Source of the DNA: Chamaelirium japonicum
Lineage: Eukaryota; Streptophyta; Magnoliopsida; Liliales; Melanthiaceae
Reading direction: 5' to 3'
Assembly: GCA_947650365.1 (NCBI GenBank)
Contig: OX393550.1
Span: forward strand, 121,088,374-121,152,373
DNA: 64,000 bases
Each line of letters starts with the position of its first letter. The stretch's first letter is position 1. Below, one piece after another: positions 1 to 14,233 of the stretch. Both the position numbers and the translations under genes were made by a program. A model generated the notes under the pieces. The model did no database searches and was not told the DNA's origin. It saw only the letters and a program-made list of their open reading frames with translations.

Positions 1-1981
1 AGAATGGATCGTACGAATGAATTAGAATGGATCGTGGATTGTACTAATGTATCCATTCTAATTCATTCGTACGATCCACTCTAATTCCTTCGTACGATCC
101 ATTCTAATTCCTTCATACGATCCATTCTAATTCCTTTGTACGACCCATTATATTTCATTCGTATGATCCATTCTAATTCCTTTGGACGATCCATTCTTAT
201 TCATTCATACGATCCATTCTAATTCATTCGTACGATCCATTCTTATTCATTCGCACGATCCATTCTAATTCATTCGCACGAATGTATCCATTCTAATTCA
301 TTCGAATGAATTAGAATAGATTGTGCGAATGATTTATAATGGATCGTACGAATGAATTAGAATGGTTACATTCGTGCGAATGAATTAGAATGGATCGTAT
401 GAATGAATTAGAATAGATCGTATGAGTGAATTCGAATGGATCGTGCGAATGAATTAGAATGGATTGTACGAATGAATTAGAATGGATCGTATGAATGAAT
501 TAGAATGGATACATTCGTGCGAATCCATTCTATTTCATTCGTACGATCCATTCTAATTCATTCGTACGATCCATTCTTCCTCATTCGTACGATCCATTCT
601 TACTCATTCGTACGATCTATTCTAATTCATTCGCATACGAATGAATTATAATGGATCATACGAATGAATTAGAATAGATTGTTCGAATGAATTTGAATGG
701 ATCGTACGAATGAATTAGAATGGATACATTCGTGCGAATGAATTAGAATGGATACATTTGTGCGAAAGAATTAGAATAGATCGTATGAATGAATTAGAAT
801 GGATCGTATGAATGAATTAGAATGGATCGTGTGAATGAATTAGAATGGATCGTACGAATGAATTAGAATGGATCGTACGAAGGAATTAGAATGGATCGTA
901 CGAATGAATTAGAATGGATACATTCGTACAAGCCATTCTAATTCTTTCGTACGATCCATTCTAATTCATTCGTACGATTCATTCGTATGATCCATTCTAA
1001 TTCATTCGTACGAATGTATCCACTCTAATTCATTCATACGATGCTAATTCATTTGTACGATCCATTCTAATTCATTCGCACGATCCATTCTAATTCATTC
1101 ATACGATCCATTCTAATTCATTCGTACGATCTATTCTAATTCATTCGCACAATCTATTCTAATTCATTCGTACGATCCATTCTAATTCATTCGCACGATC
1201 CATTCTAATTCATTCGTATGATCCATTCTATTTCATTCGTATGATCCATTCTTACTCATTCGTACGATCCATTCTAATTCATTCGCTCGAATGTATCCAT
1301 TCTAATTCATTCGTACGATCCATTCTAATTCCTTCGTACGATCCATTCTAATTCCTTCGTACGATCCATTCTAATTCCTTTGTACGACCAATTATATTTC
1401 ATTCGTATGATCCATTCTAATTCCTTTGTACGATCCATTCTAATTCATTCCCATGAATGTATCCATTCTAATTCATACATACGATCCATTCTAATTCATT
1501 CATACGATCCAATCTAATTCATTCATACGATTCATTCTAATTCATTCGCATGAATGTATCCATTCTAATTCCTTCGTACGATCCATTCTAATTCCTTCGT
1601 ACGATCCATTCTAATTCATTCGCACAATCTATTCTGATTCATTCATACGTTACATTCTAATTCATTACGTACGTATGAATTAGAATAGATACATTCAAGG
1701 GAATGAATAAGAATGGATCGTACGAAGGAATTACAATGGATCACACGAATGAAATAGAATGGATCGTACAAAGGAATTAGAATGGATCGTACGAAGGAAT
1801 TAGAATGGATCGTACGAATGAATTAGAATGGATACATTCGTGCGAATGAATTAGAATGGATCGTATGAATGAATTAGATTGGATCATATGAATGAATTAG
1901 AATGGATCGTGTGAATGAATTAGAATGGATCGTACGAATGAATTAGAATGGATCGTATGAATGAATTAGAATGGATCATGT

Positions 1982-2029
1982 ATCCATTCTAATTCATTCG
2001 TACGATCGTACGAATGAATTAGAATGGAT
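1982..2029. repeat. Perfect 48-bp palindrome at an orientation switch
   Basis: One reverse monomer meets a forward monomer directly at a central GATC (2004-2007). The left arm reads ATCCATTCTAATTC... and the right arm is its exact reverse complement, ending ...GAATTAGAATGGAT. There is no spacer, so the strand can fold back completely. A degenerate version of the same joint is at about 18237-18276. Confidence 0.93.
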
Positions 2030-2227
2030 TGTACGAATGAATTAGAATGGATTGTACGAATGAATTAGAATAGATCGTGCGAATGAATTAGAATGGATAC
2101 ATTCGTGCGAATGAATTAGAATGGATCGTATGAATGAATTTGATTGGATCGTATGAATGAATTAGAATGGATCATACGAATGAAATATAATGGGTCGTAC
2201 AAAGGATTTAGAATGGATCGTACGAAG

Positions 2228-2444
2228 GAATTAGAATGGATCATACGAAGGAATTAGAATGGATCGTACGAAGGACTTAGAATGGATCGTATGAATGAAT
2301 TAGAATGGATACATTCGTGCGAATGAATTAGAATGGATCGTACGAATGAGTAAGAAAGGATCGTACGAATGAATTAGAATAGATCGTACAAATGAATTAG
2401 AATAGATATATTCGTGCGAATGAATTAGGATGCATTTTGCGAAT
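2228..2444 (+). repeat. 217-bp duplicated segment, copy 1
   Basis: The segment shares a run of uncommon variants with the next 216 bp: GAAGGACTTAG (2271), GAGTAAGAAAGG, AGATATATTCG and TTAGGATGCA (about 2425). The marker GACTTAG is at 2274 here and 2491 in copy 2. At its end this copy reads GCATTTTGCG where copy 2 reads GCATCGTGCG. Confidence 0.85.
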
Positions 2445-2660
2445 GAATTAGAATGGATCGTACGAAGGAATTAGAATGGATCGTACGAAGGACTTAGAAT
2501 GGATCGTATGAATGAATTAGAATGGATACATTCGTGCGAATGAATTAGAATGGATCGTACGAATGAGTAAGAAAGGATCGTACGAATGAATTAGAATAGA
2601 TCGTACAAATGAATTAGAATAGATATATTCGTGCGAATGAATTAGGATGCATCGTGCGAA
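2445..2660 (+). repeat. 216-bp duplicated segment, copy 2
   Basis: Tandem partner of the preceding segment, offset by 216-217 bp and nearly identical over about nine monomers, including the 28-bp monomer and the GGATGCA variant at 2645. It is a recent local duplication of nine monomers. Confidence 0.85.
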
Positions 2661-3612
2661 TGAATTAGAATGGATCGTACGAATGAATTAGAATGCCATT
2701 CTAATTCATTCGCACGATCCATTCTAATTCATTCATACAATCCATTCTAATTCTTTCACACGATCCATTCTAATTCATTCGTATGGATTCATTCGTGTGA
2801 ATAAATTAGAATGGATCGTGCGAATGAATTAGAATGGATCGTACGAATGGATTAGAATAGATTGTGCGAATGAATTAGAATGGATCGTACGAATGAATTA
2901 GAATGGATACATTCGTGCGAATGAATTAGAATGGATCGTATGAATGAATTAGAATGGATCGTGCGAATGACTTAGAATGGATACATTCGTGCGAATGAAT
3001 TAGAATGGATCGTATGAATGAATTAGATTAGATTGTATGAATGATTAGATTGGATCGTGCGAATGAATTAGAATGGATCGTACGAATGAATTAGAATGGA
3101 TCGTACGAATGAATTAGAATGGATTGTGTATCCATTCAAATTCTTTCGTATGAATGGATACATTCATGCAAAAGAATTAGAATGGACAGTATGAATGAAT
3201 TAGAATGGATCGTGCAAATGAATTAGAATGGATCGTGCGAATGAATTAGAATGGATCGTACGAATGAATTAGAATAGATTGTGCGAATGAATTAGAATGG
3301 ATAAATTCGTAAGTACGAATGTATCCACTCTAATTCATTCATACGATCCATTCTAATTTATTCGTACGATCCATTCTAATTCCTTCGTATGATCCATTCT
3401 AATTCATTCGTACGATCCATTCTAATTCATTCGCACAATCTATTCAAATTCATTCGTACGATCAATTCTAATTCATTTGCATGATCCATTCTAATTCATT
3501 CGCACAATCTATTCTAATTAATTCGTACGTTCTATTCTAATTCATTTGCACAAATGTATCCATTCTAATTCATTCGTACAATCCATTCTAATTCTTTCGC
3601 ACAATCTATTCT

Positions 3613-4565
3613 AATAGAATGGATCGTACAAATGAATTAGTATGGATCGTACGAATGAATTAGAATGGATCGAATGAATGAATTAGAATGGATACATTCG
3701 TGCGAATGAATTAGAATGGATCGTGCGAATGAATTAGAATGGATCGTACGAATGAATTGGAATGGATTGTACGAAGGAATCAGAATGGTTCGTACGAAGG
3801 AATTACAATGGATACATTCGTGCGAATGAATTAGAATGGATCGTACAAATGAGTAAGAATGGATCGTACGAATGAAATAGAATGGATTGTACGAATGAAT
3901 TAGAATGGATTCATTCGTGCGAATGAAATAGAATGGATCGTGCTAATGAATTAAAATTGATCGTACGAATGAATTAGAATAGATTGTGCGAATTAATTAG
4001 AATGGATCGTACGAATGAATTAGAATGGATCATACGAATGAATTAGAATGGATATATTCGTCCAAATGAATTAGACTGGATCGTATGAATGAATTAGAAT
4101 GGATCATACGAATGAATTAGAATGGATACATTCGTGTGAATGAATTAGAATGGATCGTACGAATGAATTAGAATGGATCGTATGAATGAATAAGAAAGGA
4201 TCGTGCGAAAGAATTAGAATGGATTGTATGAATGAATTAGAATGGATCGTGCGAATGAATTAGAATGGATCGTACGAATGACTTAGAATGGATTGTATGA
4301 ATGAATTAGAATGGATCGTGCGAATGAATTAGAATGGATCGTAGGAATGAATTAGAATGGATACATTCGTGCGAATGAATTAGAATGGATCGTACGAATG
4401 AATTAGAATGGATCGTACGAATGAAATAGAATGGATTATACGTATGAATTAGAAGGGATCGTGCGAATGAATTAGAATGGATCATATGAATCAATTAGAA
4501 TGGATACATTCGTGCGAATGAATTAGAATGGGTCATATGAATGAATTAGAGTAGATACATGCGTG
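3613..4565 (+). repeat. Forward satellite block, ~0.95 kb
   Basis: All monomers read forward. The block mixes 23-bp units and 28-bp units (for example near 3690, 3808, 3910, 4120, 4360 and 4500). It begins at the joint CTATTCTAATAGAATGG (about 3607) and ends at GATACATGCGTGCTCGTAC (about 4553), where reverse units start. A 62-codon open stretch on the minus strand at 4306-4494 is an accident of variant monomers; its translation is the same short motif repeated and it is not annotated as a gene. Confidence 0.93.
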
Positions 4566-4566
4566 C

Positions 4567-5992
4567 TCGTACGATCCATTCTAATTCATTCGTACAATCC
4601 ATTCTATTTCATTCGTATGATCCATTCTTACTCATTCGTACGATCCATTCTAATTCATTCGCACGAATGTATCCATTCTAATTCATTCGTACGATCCATT
4701 CTAATTCATTCGTACGATCCATTCTAATTCATTTGCACGATCCATTCTAATTCATTCGCACGAATGAATCCATTCTAATTCATTCGTGCAATCCATTCTA
4801 TTTCATTCGTACGATCCATTCTTACTCATTCGTACGATCCATTCTAATTCATTCGCGCGAATGTATCCATTCTAATTCATTCGTACGATCCATTCTAATT
4901 CATTCGTACGATCCATTCTAATTCATTCGCACGATCCATTCTAATTCATTCATACGATCCATTCTAATTCATTCTCACAATCTATTTTAATTCATTCGTA
5001 CGTTCCATTCTAATTCATTCGTACGATCCATTGTAATTCATTCATACGATCCACTTTAATTCATTTGCATGAATATATCCATTCTAATTCATTCGTACGA
5101 TCCATTCTAATTCCTTCGTACGATCCATTCTATTTCATTCGTATGATCCATTCTAATTCCTTTGTACGATCCATTCTTATTCATTTGCACAATCTATTCT
5201 AATTCATTCGTACGATCTATTCTAATTCATTCGCACGAATGTATCCATTCTAATTCATTCGTACGATCCATTCTATTTCATTCGTACGACCCATTCTAAT
5301 TCATTCGCACGAATTTATCCATTCTAATTCATTCGTACGATCCATTCTAATTCATTCGCACAATCTATTCTAATTCATTCGTACGTTCAATTCTAATTCA
5401 TTCGCACAAATGTATCCATTCTAATTCATTCGTACGATCCATTCTAATTCATTCGCACAATTTATTCTAATTCATTCATAAGATCCAATCTAATTCATTC
5501 ATACGATCCATTCTATTTAATTCGCACGAATGTATCCATTCTAATTCATTCGTCAGATCCGTTCTAATTCATTCATACGATCCATTCTAATTCATTCATA
5601 CGATCCATTCTAATTCATTCTAATTTATTTGTACGATCCATTCTAATTCATTCGTACGATCCATTCTAATTCATTCGCACGATCCATTCCAATTCATTCG
5701 CACGAATGTATCCATTCTAATTCCTTCGTACGATCCATTCTAATTCATTCGTACGATCTATTCTAATTCATTCGCACAATCTATTCTAATTCATTCGTAC
5801 GATCAATTCTAATTCATTCGTACGATCTATTCTATTTCATTCGCTCGATCCATTCTAATTCATTTATACGATCCATTCTAATTCATTCGCACGAATATAT
5901 CCATTCTAATTCCTTCGTACGATCCATTCTAATTCATATGATCCATTCTATTTCATTCGTACGATCCATTCTAATCCATTCGTACGATCCAT
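4567..5992 (-). repeat. Reverse satellite block, ~1.4 kb
   Basis: All monomers read in the reverse sense (CCATTCTAATTCATTCG...). Reverse 28-bp monomers (CGCACGAATGTATCC) recur through it. The right boundary is the joint GATCCATTGTATGAAGG near 5990, where forward units resume. Confidence 0.93.
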
Positions 5993-5994
5993 TG

Positions 5995-7750
5995 TATGAA
6001 GGAATTAGAATGGATCGTACGAATGAATTAGAATGGATACATTCGTGCGAATGAATTAGAATGGATACATTCGTGCGATAGAATTAGAATAGATTGTACG
6101 AATGAATTAGAATGGATCGTACGAATGAATTAGAATGGATACATTTGTGTGAATGAATTATAATGGATCGTACGAATGAGTAAGAATGGATCGTACGAAT
6201 GAAATAGAATGGATTGTACGAATGAATTAGAATGGATCGTACGAATGAATTAGATTGGATCATGTGAAAGAATTAGAATGGATTATATGAATGAATTAGA
6301 ATTGATTGTATGAATGAATTAGAATGGATCGTGCGAATGAATTAGAATGGATCGTACGAATGAATTAGAATGGATCCTATGAATGAATTAGAATTGGTCT
6401 TGCGAATGAATTAGAATTGATCGTGCGAATGAATTAGAATGGATCGTACGAATGAATTAGAATGGATCGTAATAATGGATCGTACCTATGAATTTGTACG
6501 TATGAATGAATTAGAATGGATCGTATGAAAGAATTAGAATGGATTGTATGAATGAATTAGAATGGATCGTATGAATGAATTAGAATGGATCGTATGAATG
6601 AATTAGAATGGATTGTACGAATGAATTAGAACGGATCGTACGAATGAATTATAATGGATACATTCGTGTGAATGAATTAGAATGGATCATACAGATCGTA
6701 TGAATGAATTAGAATGGATCGTACTTATGAATTAGAATGGATCGTATGAATCAATTAGAATGGATACACGATCCATTCTAATTCATTCGTACGATCCATT
6801 GTAATTCATTCGCACAATCTATTCTAATTCATTCGTACGATCCATTCTAATTCATTCATACAATCCATTCTAATTCTTTCACACGATCCATTCAAATTCA
6901 TTCGTACGATCCATTCTAATTCACAAGTACGATCCATTCTAATTAATTTGTTCATTCGCACGAATGTATCCATTCTAATTCATTCGTACGATCCATTCTA
7001 ATTCATTCGCACAATCCATTCTAATTCATTCATACGATCCATTCTAATTCATTCGTACGATCCATTCTAATTCAATCGTACAATCCATTCTTATTCATTC
7101 GTACGATCCATTCTAATTCATTCATACGATCCATTCTAATTCATTCGCACGAATGTATCCATTCTAATTCACTCATACGATCAATTCTAATTCATTCATA
7201 CGATCCATTCTAATTCATTCATACAATCCATTCTATTTCATTCGTACGATCCATTCTTACTCATTCGTACGATCCATTCTAATTCATTCGCACGAATATA
7301 TCCATTCTATTTCATTCGTACGATCCATTCTAATTCATTCATACGAACCATTCTAATTCATTCATACAATCCATTCTAATTATTTCACACGATCCATTCT
7401 AATTCATTCGTACGATCCATTCTAATTCATTTGCACAATCTATTCGAATTCATTCGTACGATCCATTGTAATTCATTCGCACGATCCATTCTAATTCATT
7501 CGCACGAATGAATCCATACGAATGAATTAGAATGGATCGTGTGAAAGAATTAGAATGGATTGTATGAAAGAATTAGAATGGATCGTATGAATGAATTAGA
7601 ATGGATCGTGCGAATGAATTAGAATGGATCGTACGAATGAATTAGAATAGATACATTCGTCCAAATGAATTAGAATGGATCGTGCGAATGAATTAGAATG
7701 GATCGTACGAATGAATTAGAATGGATTATACTAATGAAATAGAATGGATT
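5995..7750. repeat. Satellite: forward, reverse, forward blocks
   Basis: Forward 5995-6766, reverse 6767-7515, forward 7516-7750. The first switch (6759-6779) is the asymmetric joint GGATACACGATCC, seen again at about 16222 and 16812 and in reverse complement at other sites. The segment 6175-6335 holds a recurrent multi-monomer cassette (GAGTAAG unit, GAAATAG unit, GTGTGAAAG-type unit). The second switch reads GAATGAATCCATACGAATG. Confidence 0.9.
6469..6510 (+). repeat. Rare monomer variant paralogous to LTR target site (unoccupied)
   Basis: The sequence reads GGATCGTAATAATGG, then TATGAATTTGTACGTATG, the same variant that flanks the LTR at 46354-47505, here without an insertion. One base differs at the target (GTACC instead of GTACG, 6482-6486). 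Confidence 0.88.
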
Positions 7751-9908
7751 GTACGATCCATTCTAATTCATTCGCACAATCTATTCTAATTCATTCGTAC
7801 GATCAATTCTAATTCATTAGCACGATCCATTCTAATTCATTCGTACGATCTATTCTATTTCATTCGTACGATACATTCTTACTCAATCGTATGATCCATT
7901 CTAATTCATTCGCACGAATGTATCCATTCTAATTCATTCGTACGATCCATTCTAATTCCTTCGTACGATCCATACGAATAAATTAGAATGAATTAGAATG
8001 GATTGTATGAATGAATTAGAATGGATCGTGAATTAGAATGGATCGCGCGAATGAATTAGAATGGATCGTGCGAATGAATTAGAATGGATTGTGCGAATGA
8101 ATTCGAATGGATCGTATGAATGAATTAGATTGGATCGTATGAATGAATTAGAATGGATCTTGTGAATGAATTAGAATGGATCGTATGAGTGAATTAGAAT
8201 GGATCGTATGAATGAATTAGAATGGATCATACGAATGAAATATAATTGGTCGTACAAAGGAATTAGAATGGATCGTACGAAGGAATTAGAATGGATCGTA
8301 CGAATGAATTAGAATGGATACATTCGTACAATCCATTCTAATTCATTCGTACGATCCATTCTAATTCATTCGTACGATTCATTCGTATGATCCATTCTAA
8401 TTCATTCGTATGAATCCACTCTAATTCATTCATACGATACATTCTAATTCATTCGTACGATCCATTCTAATTCCTTCGTACGATCCAATTCTAATTCATT
8501 CATACGATCCATTTTAATTCATTCGTACGATCCATTCTAATTCATTCGCACGATCGATCCTAATTCATTCATACGATCCATTCTAATTCATTCATACGAT
8601 CTATTCTTATTCTTTCGCACGAATGTATCCATTCTAATTCATTCGCACGAATGTATCCATTCTAATTCATTTGTACGATCCATTCTAATTCATTCGCACA
8701 ATCTATTCTAATTCATTGGATCGTATGAAGGAATTAGAATGGATCGTACGAATGAATTAGAATAGATACATTCGTGCGAATGAATTAGAATGGATCGTAC
8801 GAATGAATTAGAATGGATTGTACGAATGTATCCATTCTAATTCATTCGTACGATCCATTCTAATTCCTTCATACGATCCATTCTAATTCCTTCGTACGAT
8901 CCATTCTAATTCCTTTGTACGACCCATTATATTTCATTCGTATGATCCATTCTAATTCCTTTGTACGATCTATTCTAATTCATTCATATGATCCATTCTA
9001 ATTCATTCATACGATCCATTCTTACTCATTCGTATGATCATAAATTAGAATGGATCGTACGAATGAGTAAGAATGGATCGTACGAATGAAATGGAATGGA
9101 TTGTACGAATGAATTAGAATGGATTCATTCATGTGAATGAATTAGAATGGATCTTGCGAATGAATTAGAATGGATCGTACGAATGAATTAGAATGGATCG
9201 TATGAATGAATCAGAATGGATACATTCGTGTGAATGAATTAGAATAGATTGTGCGAATGAATTAGAATGGATCGTACGAATGAATTAGAATGGATACATT
9301 CGTGCGAATGAATTAGAATGGATCTTACGAATGAGTAAGAATGGATCGTACGAATGAAATAGAATGGATTGTACGAATGAATTAGAATGGATCGTACGAA
9401 TGAATTAGAATGGATCGTGTGAAAGAATTAGAATGGATTGTATGAATGAATTAGAATGGATCGTATGAATGAATTAGAATGGATCGTGCGAATGAATTAG
9501 AATGGATCGTATGAATGAATTAAAATAGATCGTACGAATGAAATAGAATGGATCATACGAATGAATTAGAATGGATCGTGCTAATGAATTAGAATTGATC
9601 GTATGAATGAATTAGAATAGATTGCGCGAATGAATTAGAATGGATCGTACGAATGAAATAGAATGGATACATTCGTGCGAATGAATTAGACGTACGATCC
9701 ATTCTAATTCATTCGCACGAATGTATCTATTCTAATTCATTCGTACGATCCATTCTAATTCCTTCGCACGATCCATTCTAATTCATTCATATGATCCAAT
9801 CTAATTCATTCATACGATCCATTCTAATTCATTCGCACGAATGTATCCATTCTAATTCATTCGTACGATCCATTCAAATTCATTCGCACAAACTATTCAA
9901 ATTCATTC
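7751..9908. repeat. 2.16-kb higher-order unit, copy A
   Basis: First of three tandem copies. Its order is reverse 7751-7972, forward 7973-8325, reverse 8326-8717, forward 8718-8825, reverse 8826-9035, forward 9040-9690, reverse 9691-9908. Diagnostic variants shared by all copies are ACATTCTTACTCAATCG (about 7873), GATCGTGAATTAG (about 8025), ATAATTGGTCGTAC (about 8240), CATTGGATCGTATGAAGG (about 8716), GTATGATCATAAATTAG (about 9032) and GAATTAGACGTACG (about 9684). The period to copy B, measured on the TCAATCG marker, is 2158 bp. The unit is itself a chain of seven alternating blocks. Confidence 0.92.
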
Positions 9909-12070
9909 GTACGATCCATTCTAATTCATTCGCACAATCTATTCTAATTCATTCGTACGATCAATTCTAATTCATTAGCACGATCCATTCTAATTCATTC
10001 GTATGATCTATTCTATTTCATTCGTACGATACATTCTTACTCAATCGTATGATCCATTCTAATTCATTCGCACGAATGTATCCATTCTAATTCATTCGTA
10101 CGATCCATTCTAATTCCTTCGTACGATCCATACGAATAAATTAGAATGAATTAGAATGGATTGTATGAATGAATTAGAATGGATCGTGAATTAGAATGGA
10201 TCGCGCGAATGAATTAGAATGGATCGTGCGAATGAATTAGAATGGATTGTGCGAATGAATTCGAATGGATCGTATGAATGAATTAGATTGGATCGTATGA
10301 ATGAATTAGAATGGATCGTGTGAATGAATTAGAATGGATCGTACGAATAAATTAGAATGGATCGTATGAATGAATTAGAATGGATCATACGAATGAAATA
10401 TAATTGGTCGTACAAAGGAATTAGAATGGATCGTACGAAGGAATTGGAATGGATCGTACGAATGAATTAGAATGGATACATTCGTACAATCCATTCTTAT
10501 TCATTCGTACGATCCATTCTAATTCATTCGTACGATTCATTTGTATGATCCATTCTAATTCATTCGTACGAATGTATCCACTCTAATTCATTCATACGAT
10601 ACATTCTAATTCATTCGTACGATCCATTCTAATTCCTTCGTACGATCCAATTCTAATTCATTCATACGATCCACTCTAATTCATTCGTACGATCCATTCT
10701 AATTCATTCGCATGATTGATCCTAATTCATTCATACGATTCATTCTAATTCATTCATACGATCTATTCTAATTCTTTCGCACGAATGTATCCATTCTAAT
10801 TCATTCGCACGAATGTATCCATTCTAATTCATTTGTACGATCCATTCTAATTCATTCGCACAATCTATTCTAATTCATTGGATCGTATGAAGGAATTAGA
10901 ATGGATCGTACGAATGAATTAGAATGGATACATTCGTGCGAATGAATTAGAATGGATCGTACGAATGAATTAGAATGGATTGTACGAATGTATCCATTCT
11001 AATTCATTCGTACGATCCATTCTAATTCCTTCATACGAACCATTCTAATTCCTTCGTACGATCCATTCTAATTCCTTTGTACGACCCATTATATTTCATT
11101 CGTATGATCCATTCTAATTCCTTTGTATGATCTATTCTAATTCATTCATATGATCCATTCTAATTCATTCGTACGATCCATTCTTACTCATTCGTATGAT
11201 CATAAATTAGAATGGATCGTACGAATGAGTTAGAATGGATCGTACGAATGAAATGGAATGGATTGTACGAATGAATTAGAATGGATTCATTCATGTGAAT
11301 GAATTAGAATGGATCTTGCGAATGAATTAGAATGGATCGTACGAATGAATTAGAATGGATCGTATGAATGAATCAGAATGGATACATTCGTGCGAATGAA
11401 TTAGAATAGATTGTGCGAATGAATTAGAATGGATCGTACGAATGAATTAGAATGGATACATTCGTGCGAATGAATTAGAATGGATCATACGAATGAGTAA
11501 GAATGGATCGTACGAATGAAATAGAATGGATTGTATGAATGAATTAGAATGGATCGTACGAATGAATTAGAATGGATCGTGTGAAAGAATTAGAATGGAT
11601 TGTATGAATGAATTAGAATGGATCGTATGAATGAATTAGAATGGATCGTGCGAATGAATTAGAATGGATCGTATGAATGAATTAAAATGGATCGTACGAA
11701 TGAAATAGAATGGATCATACGAATGAATTAGAATGGATCATGCTAATGAATTAGAATTGATCGTATGAATGAATTAGAATAGATTGCGCGAATGAATTAG
11801 AATGGATCGTACGAATGAAATAGAATGGATACATTCGTGCGAATGAATTAGACGTACGATCCATTCTAATTAATTCGCACGAATGTATCTATTCTAATTC
11901 ATTCGTACGATCCATTCTAATTCCTTGGCACGATCCATTCTAATTCATTCATACGATCCAATCTAATTCATTCATACGATCCATTCTAATTCATTCGCAC
12001 GAATGTATCTATTCTAATTCATTCGTACGATCCATTCAAATTCATTCGCACAAACTATTCAAATTCATTC
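9909..12070. repeat. 2.16-kb higher-order unit, copy B
   Basis: Second tandem copy, with the same seven-block order and the same diagnostic joints as copy A (TCAATCG marker at 10041; GTATGATCATAAATTAG at about 11191; GAATTAGACGTACG at about 11846). The period to copy C is 2162 bp. Differences from A are scattered substitutions, many of them CG to TG or CA, plus small indels. Confidence 0.93.
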
Positions 12071-14233
12071 GTACGATCCATTCTAATTCATTCGCACAAT
12101 CTATTCTAATTCATTCGTACGATCAATTCTAATTCATTAGCACGATCCATTCTAATTCATTCGTATTATCTATTCTATTTCATTCGTACGATACATTCTT
12201 ACTCAATCGTATGATCCATTCTAATTCATTCGCACGAATGTATCCATTCTAATTCATTCGTACGATCCATTCTAATTCCTTCGTACGATCCATACGAATA
12301 AATTAGAATGAATTAGAATGGATTGTAAGAATGAATTAGAATGGATCGTGAATTAGAATGGATCGCGCGAATGAATTAGAATGGATCGTGCGAATGAATT
12401 AGAATGGATTGTGCGAATGAATTCTAATGGATCGTATGAATGAATTAGATTGGATCGTATGAATGAATTAGAATGGATCGTGTGAATGAATTAGAATGGA
12501 TCGTACGAATGAATTAGAATGGATCGTATGAATGAATTAGAATGGATCATACGAATGAAATATAATTGGTCGTACAAAGGAATTAGAATGGATCGTACGA
12601 AGGAATTAGAATGGATCGTACGAATGAATTAGAATGGATACATTCGTACAATCCATTCTATGTCATTCGTACGATCCATTTTAATTCATTCGTACGATTC
12701 ATTCGTATGATCCATTCTAATTCATTCGTACGAATGTATCCACTCTAATTCATTCATACGATACATTCTAATTCATTCGTACGATCCATTCTAATTCCTT
12801 CGTACGATCCAATTCTAATTCATTCATACGATCCACTCTAATTCATTCGTACGATCCATTCTAATTCATTCGCATGATCGATCCTAATTCATTCATACGA
12901 TCCATTCTAATTCATTCATACGATCTATTCTAATTCTTTCGCACGAATGTATCCATTCTAATTCATTCGCACGAATGTATCCATTCTAATTCATTAGTAC
13001 GATCCATTCTAATTCATTCGCACAATCTATTCTAATTCATTGGATCGTATGAAGGAATTAGAATGGATCGTACGAATGAATTAGAATGGATACATTCGTG
13101 GGAATGAATTAGAATGGATCGTACGAATGAATTAGAATGGATTGTACGAATGTATCCATTCTAATTCATTCGTACGATCCAGTCTAATTCCTTCATACGA
13201 TCCATTCTAATTCCTTCGTACGATCCATTCTAATTCCTTTGTACGACCCATTATATTTCATTCGTATGATCCATTCTAATTCCTTTGTACGATCTATTCT
13301 AATTCATTCATATGATCCATTCTAATTCATTCGTACGATCCATTCTTACTCATTCGTATGATCATAAATTAGAATGGATCGTACGAATGAGTAAGAATGG
13401 ATCGTACAAATGAAATGGAATGGATTGTACGAATGAATTAGAATGGATTCATTCATGTGAATGAATTAGAATGGATCTTGCGAATGAATTAGAATGGATC
13501 GTACGAATGAATTAGAATGGATCGTATGAATGAATCAGAATGGATACATTCGTGCGAATGAATTAGAATAGATTGTGCGAATGAATTAGAATGGATCGTA
13601 CGAATGAATTAGAATGGATACATTCGTGCGAATGAATTAGAATGGATCATACGAATGAGTAAGAATGGATCGTACGAATGAAATAGAATGGATTGTACGA
13701 ATGAATTAGAATGAATCGTACGAATGAATTAGAATAGATCGTGTAAAAGAATTAGAATGGATTGTATGAATGAATTAGAATGGATCGTATGAATGAATTA
13801 GAATGGGTCGTGCGAATGAATTAGAATGGATCGTATGAATGAATTAAAATGGATCATACGAATGAAATAGAATGGATCATACGAATGAATTAGAATGGAT
13901 CGTGCTAATGAATTAGAATTGATCGTATGAATGAATTAGAATAGATTGCGCGAATGAATTAGAATGGATCGTACGAATGAAATAGAATGGATACATTCGT
14001 GCGAATGAATTAGACGTACGATCCATTCTAATTCATTCGCACAAATGTATCTATTCTAATTCATTCGTACGATCCATTCTAATTCCTTCGCATGATCCAT
14101 TCTAATTCATTCATACGATCCAATCTAATTCATTCATACGATCCATTCTAATTCATTCGCACAAATGTATCCATTCTAATTCATTCGTACGATCCATTCA
14201 AATTCATTCGCACAAAATATTCAAATTCATTCG
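12071..14233. repeat. 2.16-kb higher-order unit, copy C
   Basis: Third tandem copy, with the TCAATCG marker at 12203 and the same block order. The final reverse block runs on into a fragment of a fourth copy. The near identity of A, B and C over inverted internal blocks shows the inversions existed before the tandem amplification. Confidence 0.92.

Larger units (their letters stand above)
1..3612. repeat. Satellite mosaic with many short inverted blocks
   Basis: Approximate orientation map by reading the monomers. Forward: 1-54, 305-522, 643-935, 1668-1980, 2008-2692, 2790-3124, 3155-3312. Reverse: 55-304, 523-642, 936-1667, 1981-2007, 2693-2789, 3125-3154, 3313-3612. Two of the reverse blocks are only about one monomer long. 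The 905-1060 junction region resembles the corresponding part of the 2.16-kb unit at 8310-8450, so it is an older relative of that unit. Boundaries are accurate to about 5-10 bp. Confidence 0.85.

Noticed and set aside
4306..4494. Open reading frame of 62 codons on the minus strand in the satellite
   Set aside because: Its translation is a short motif repeated with the monomer period and it depends on variant monomers lacking the usual TAA. There is no start context or domain. The same holds for 23538-23729 (minus) and 49753-49935 (plus).
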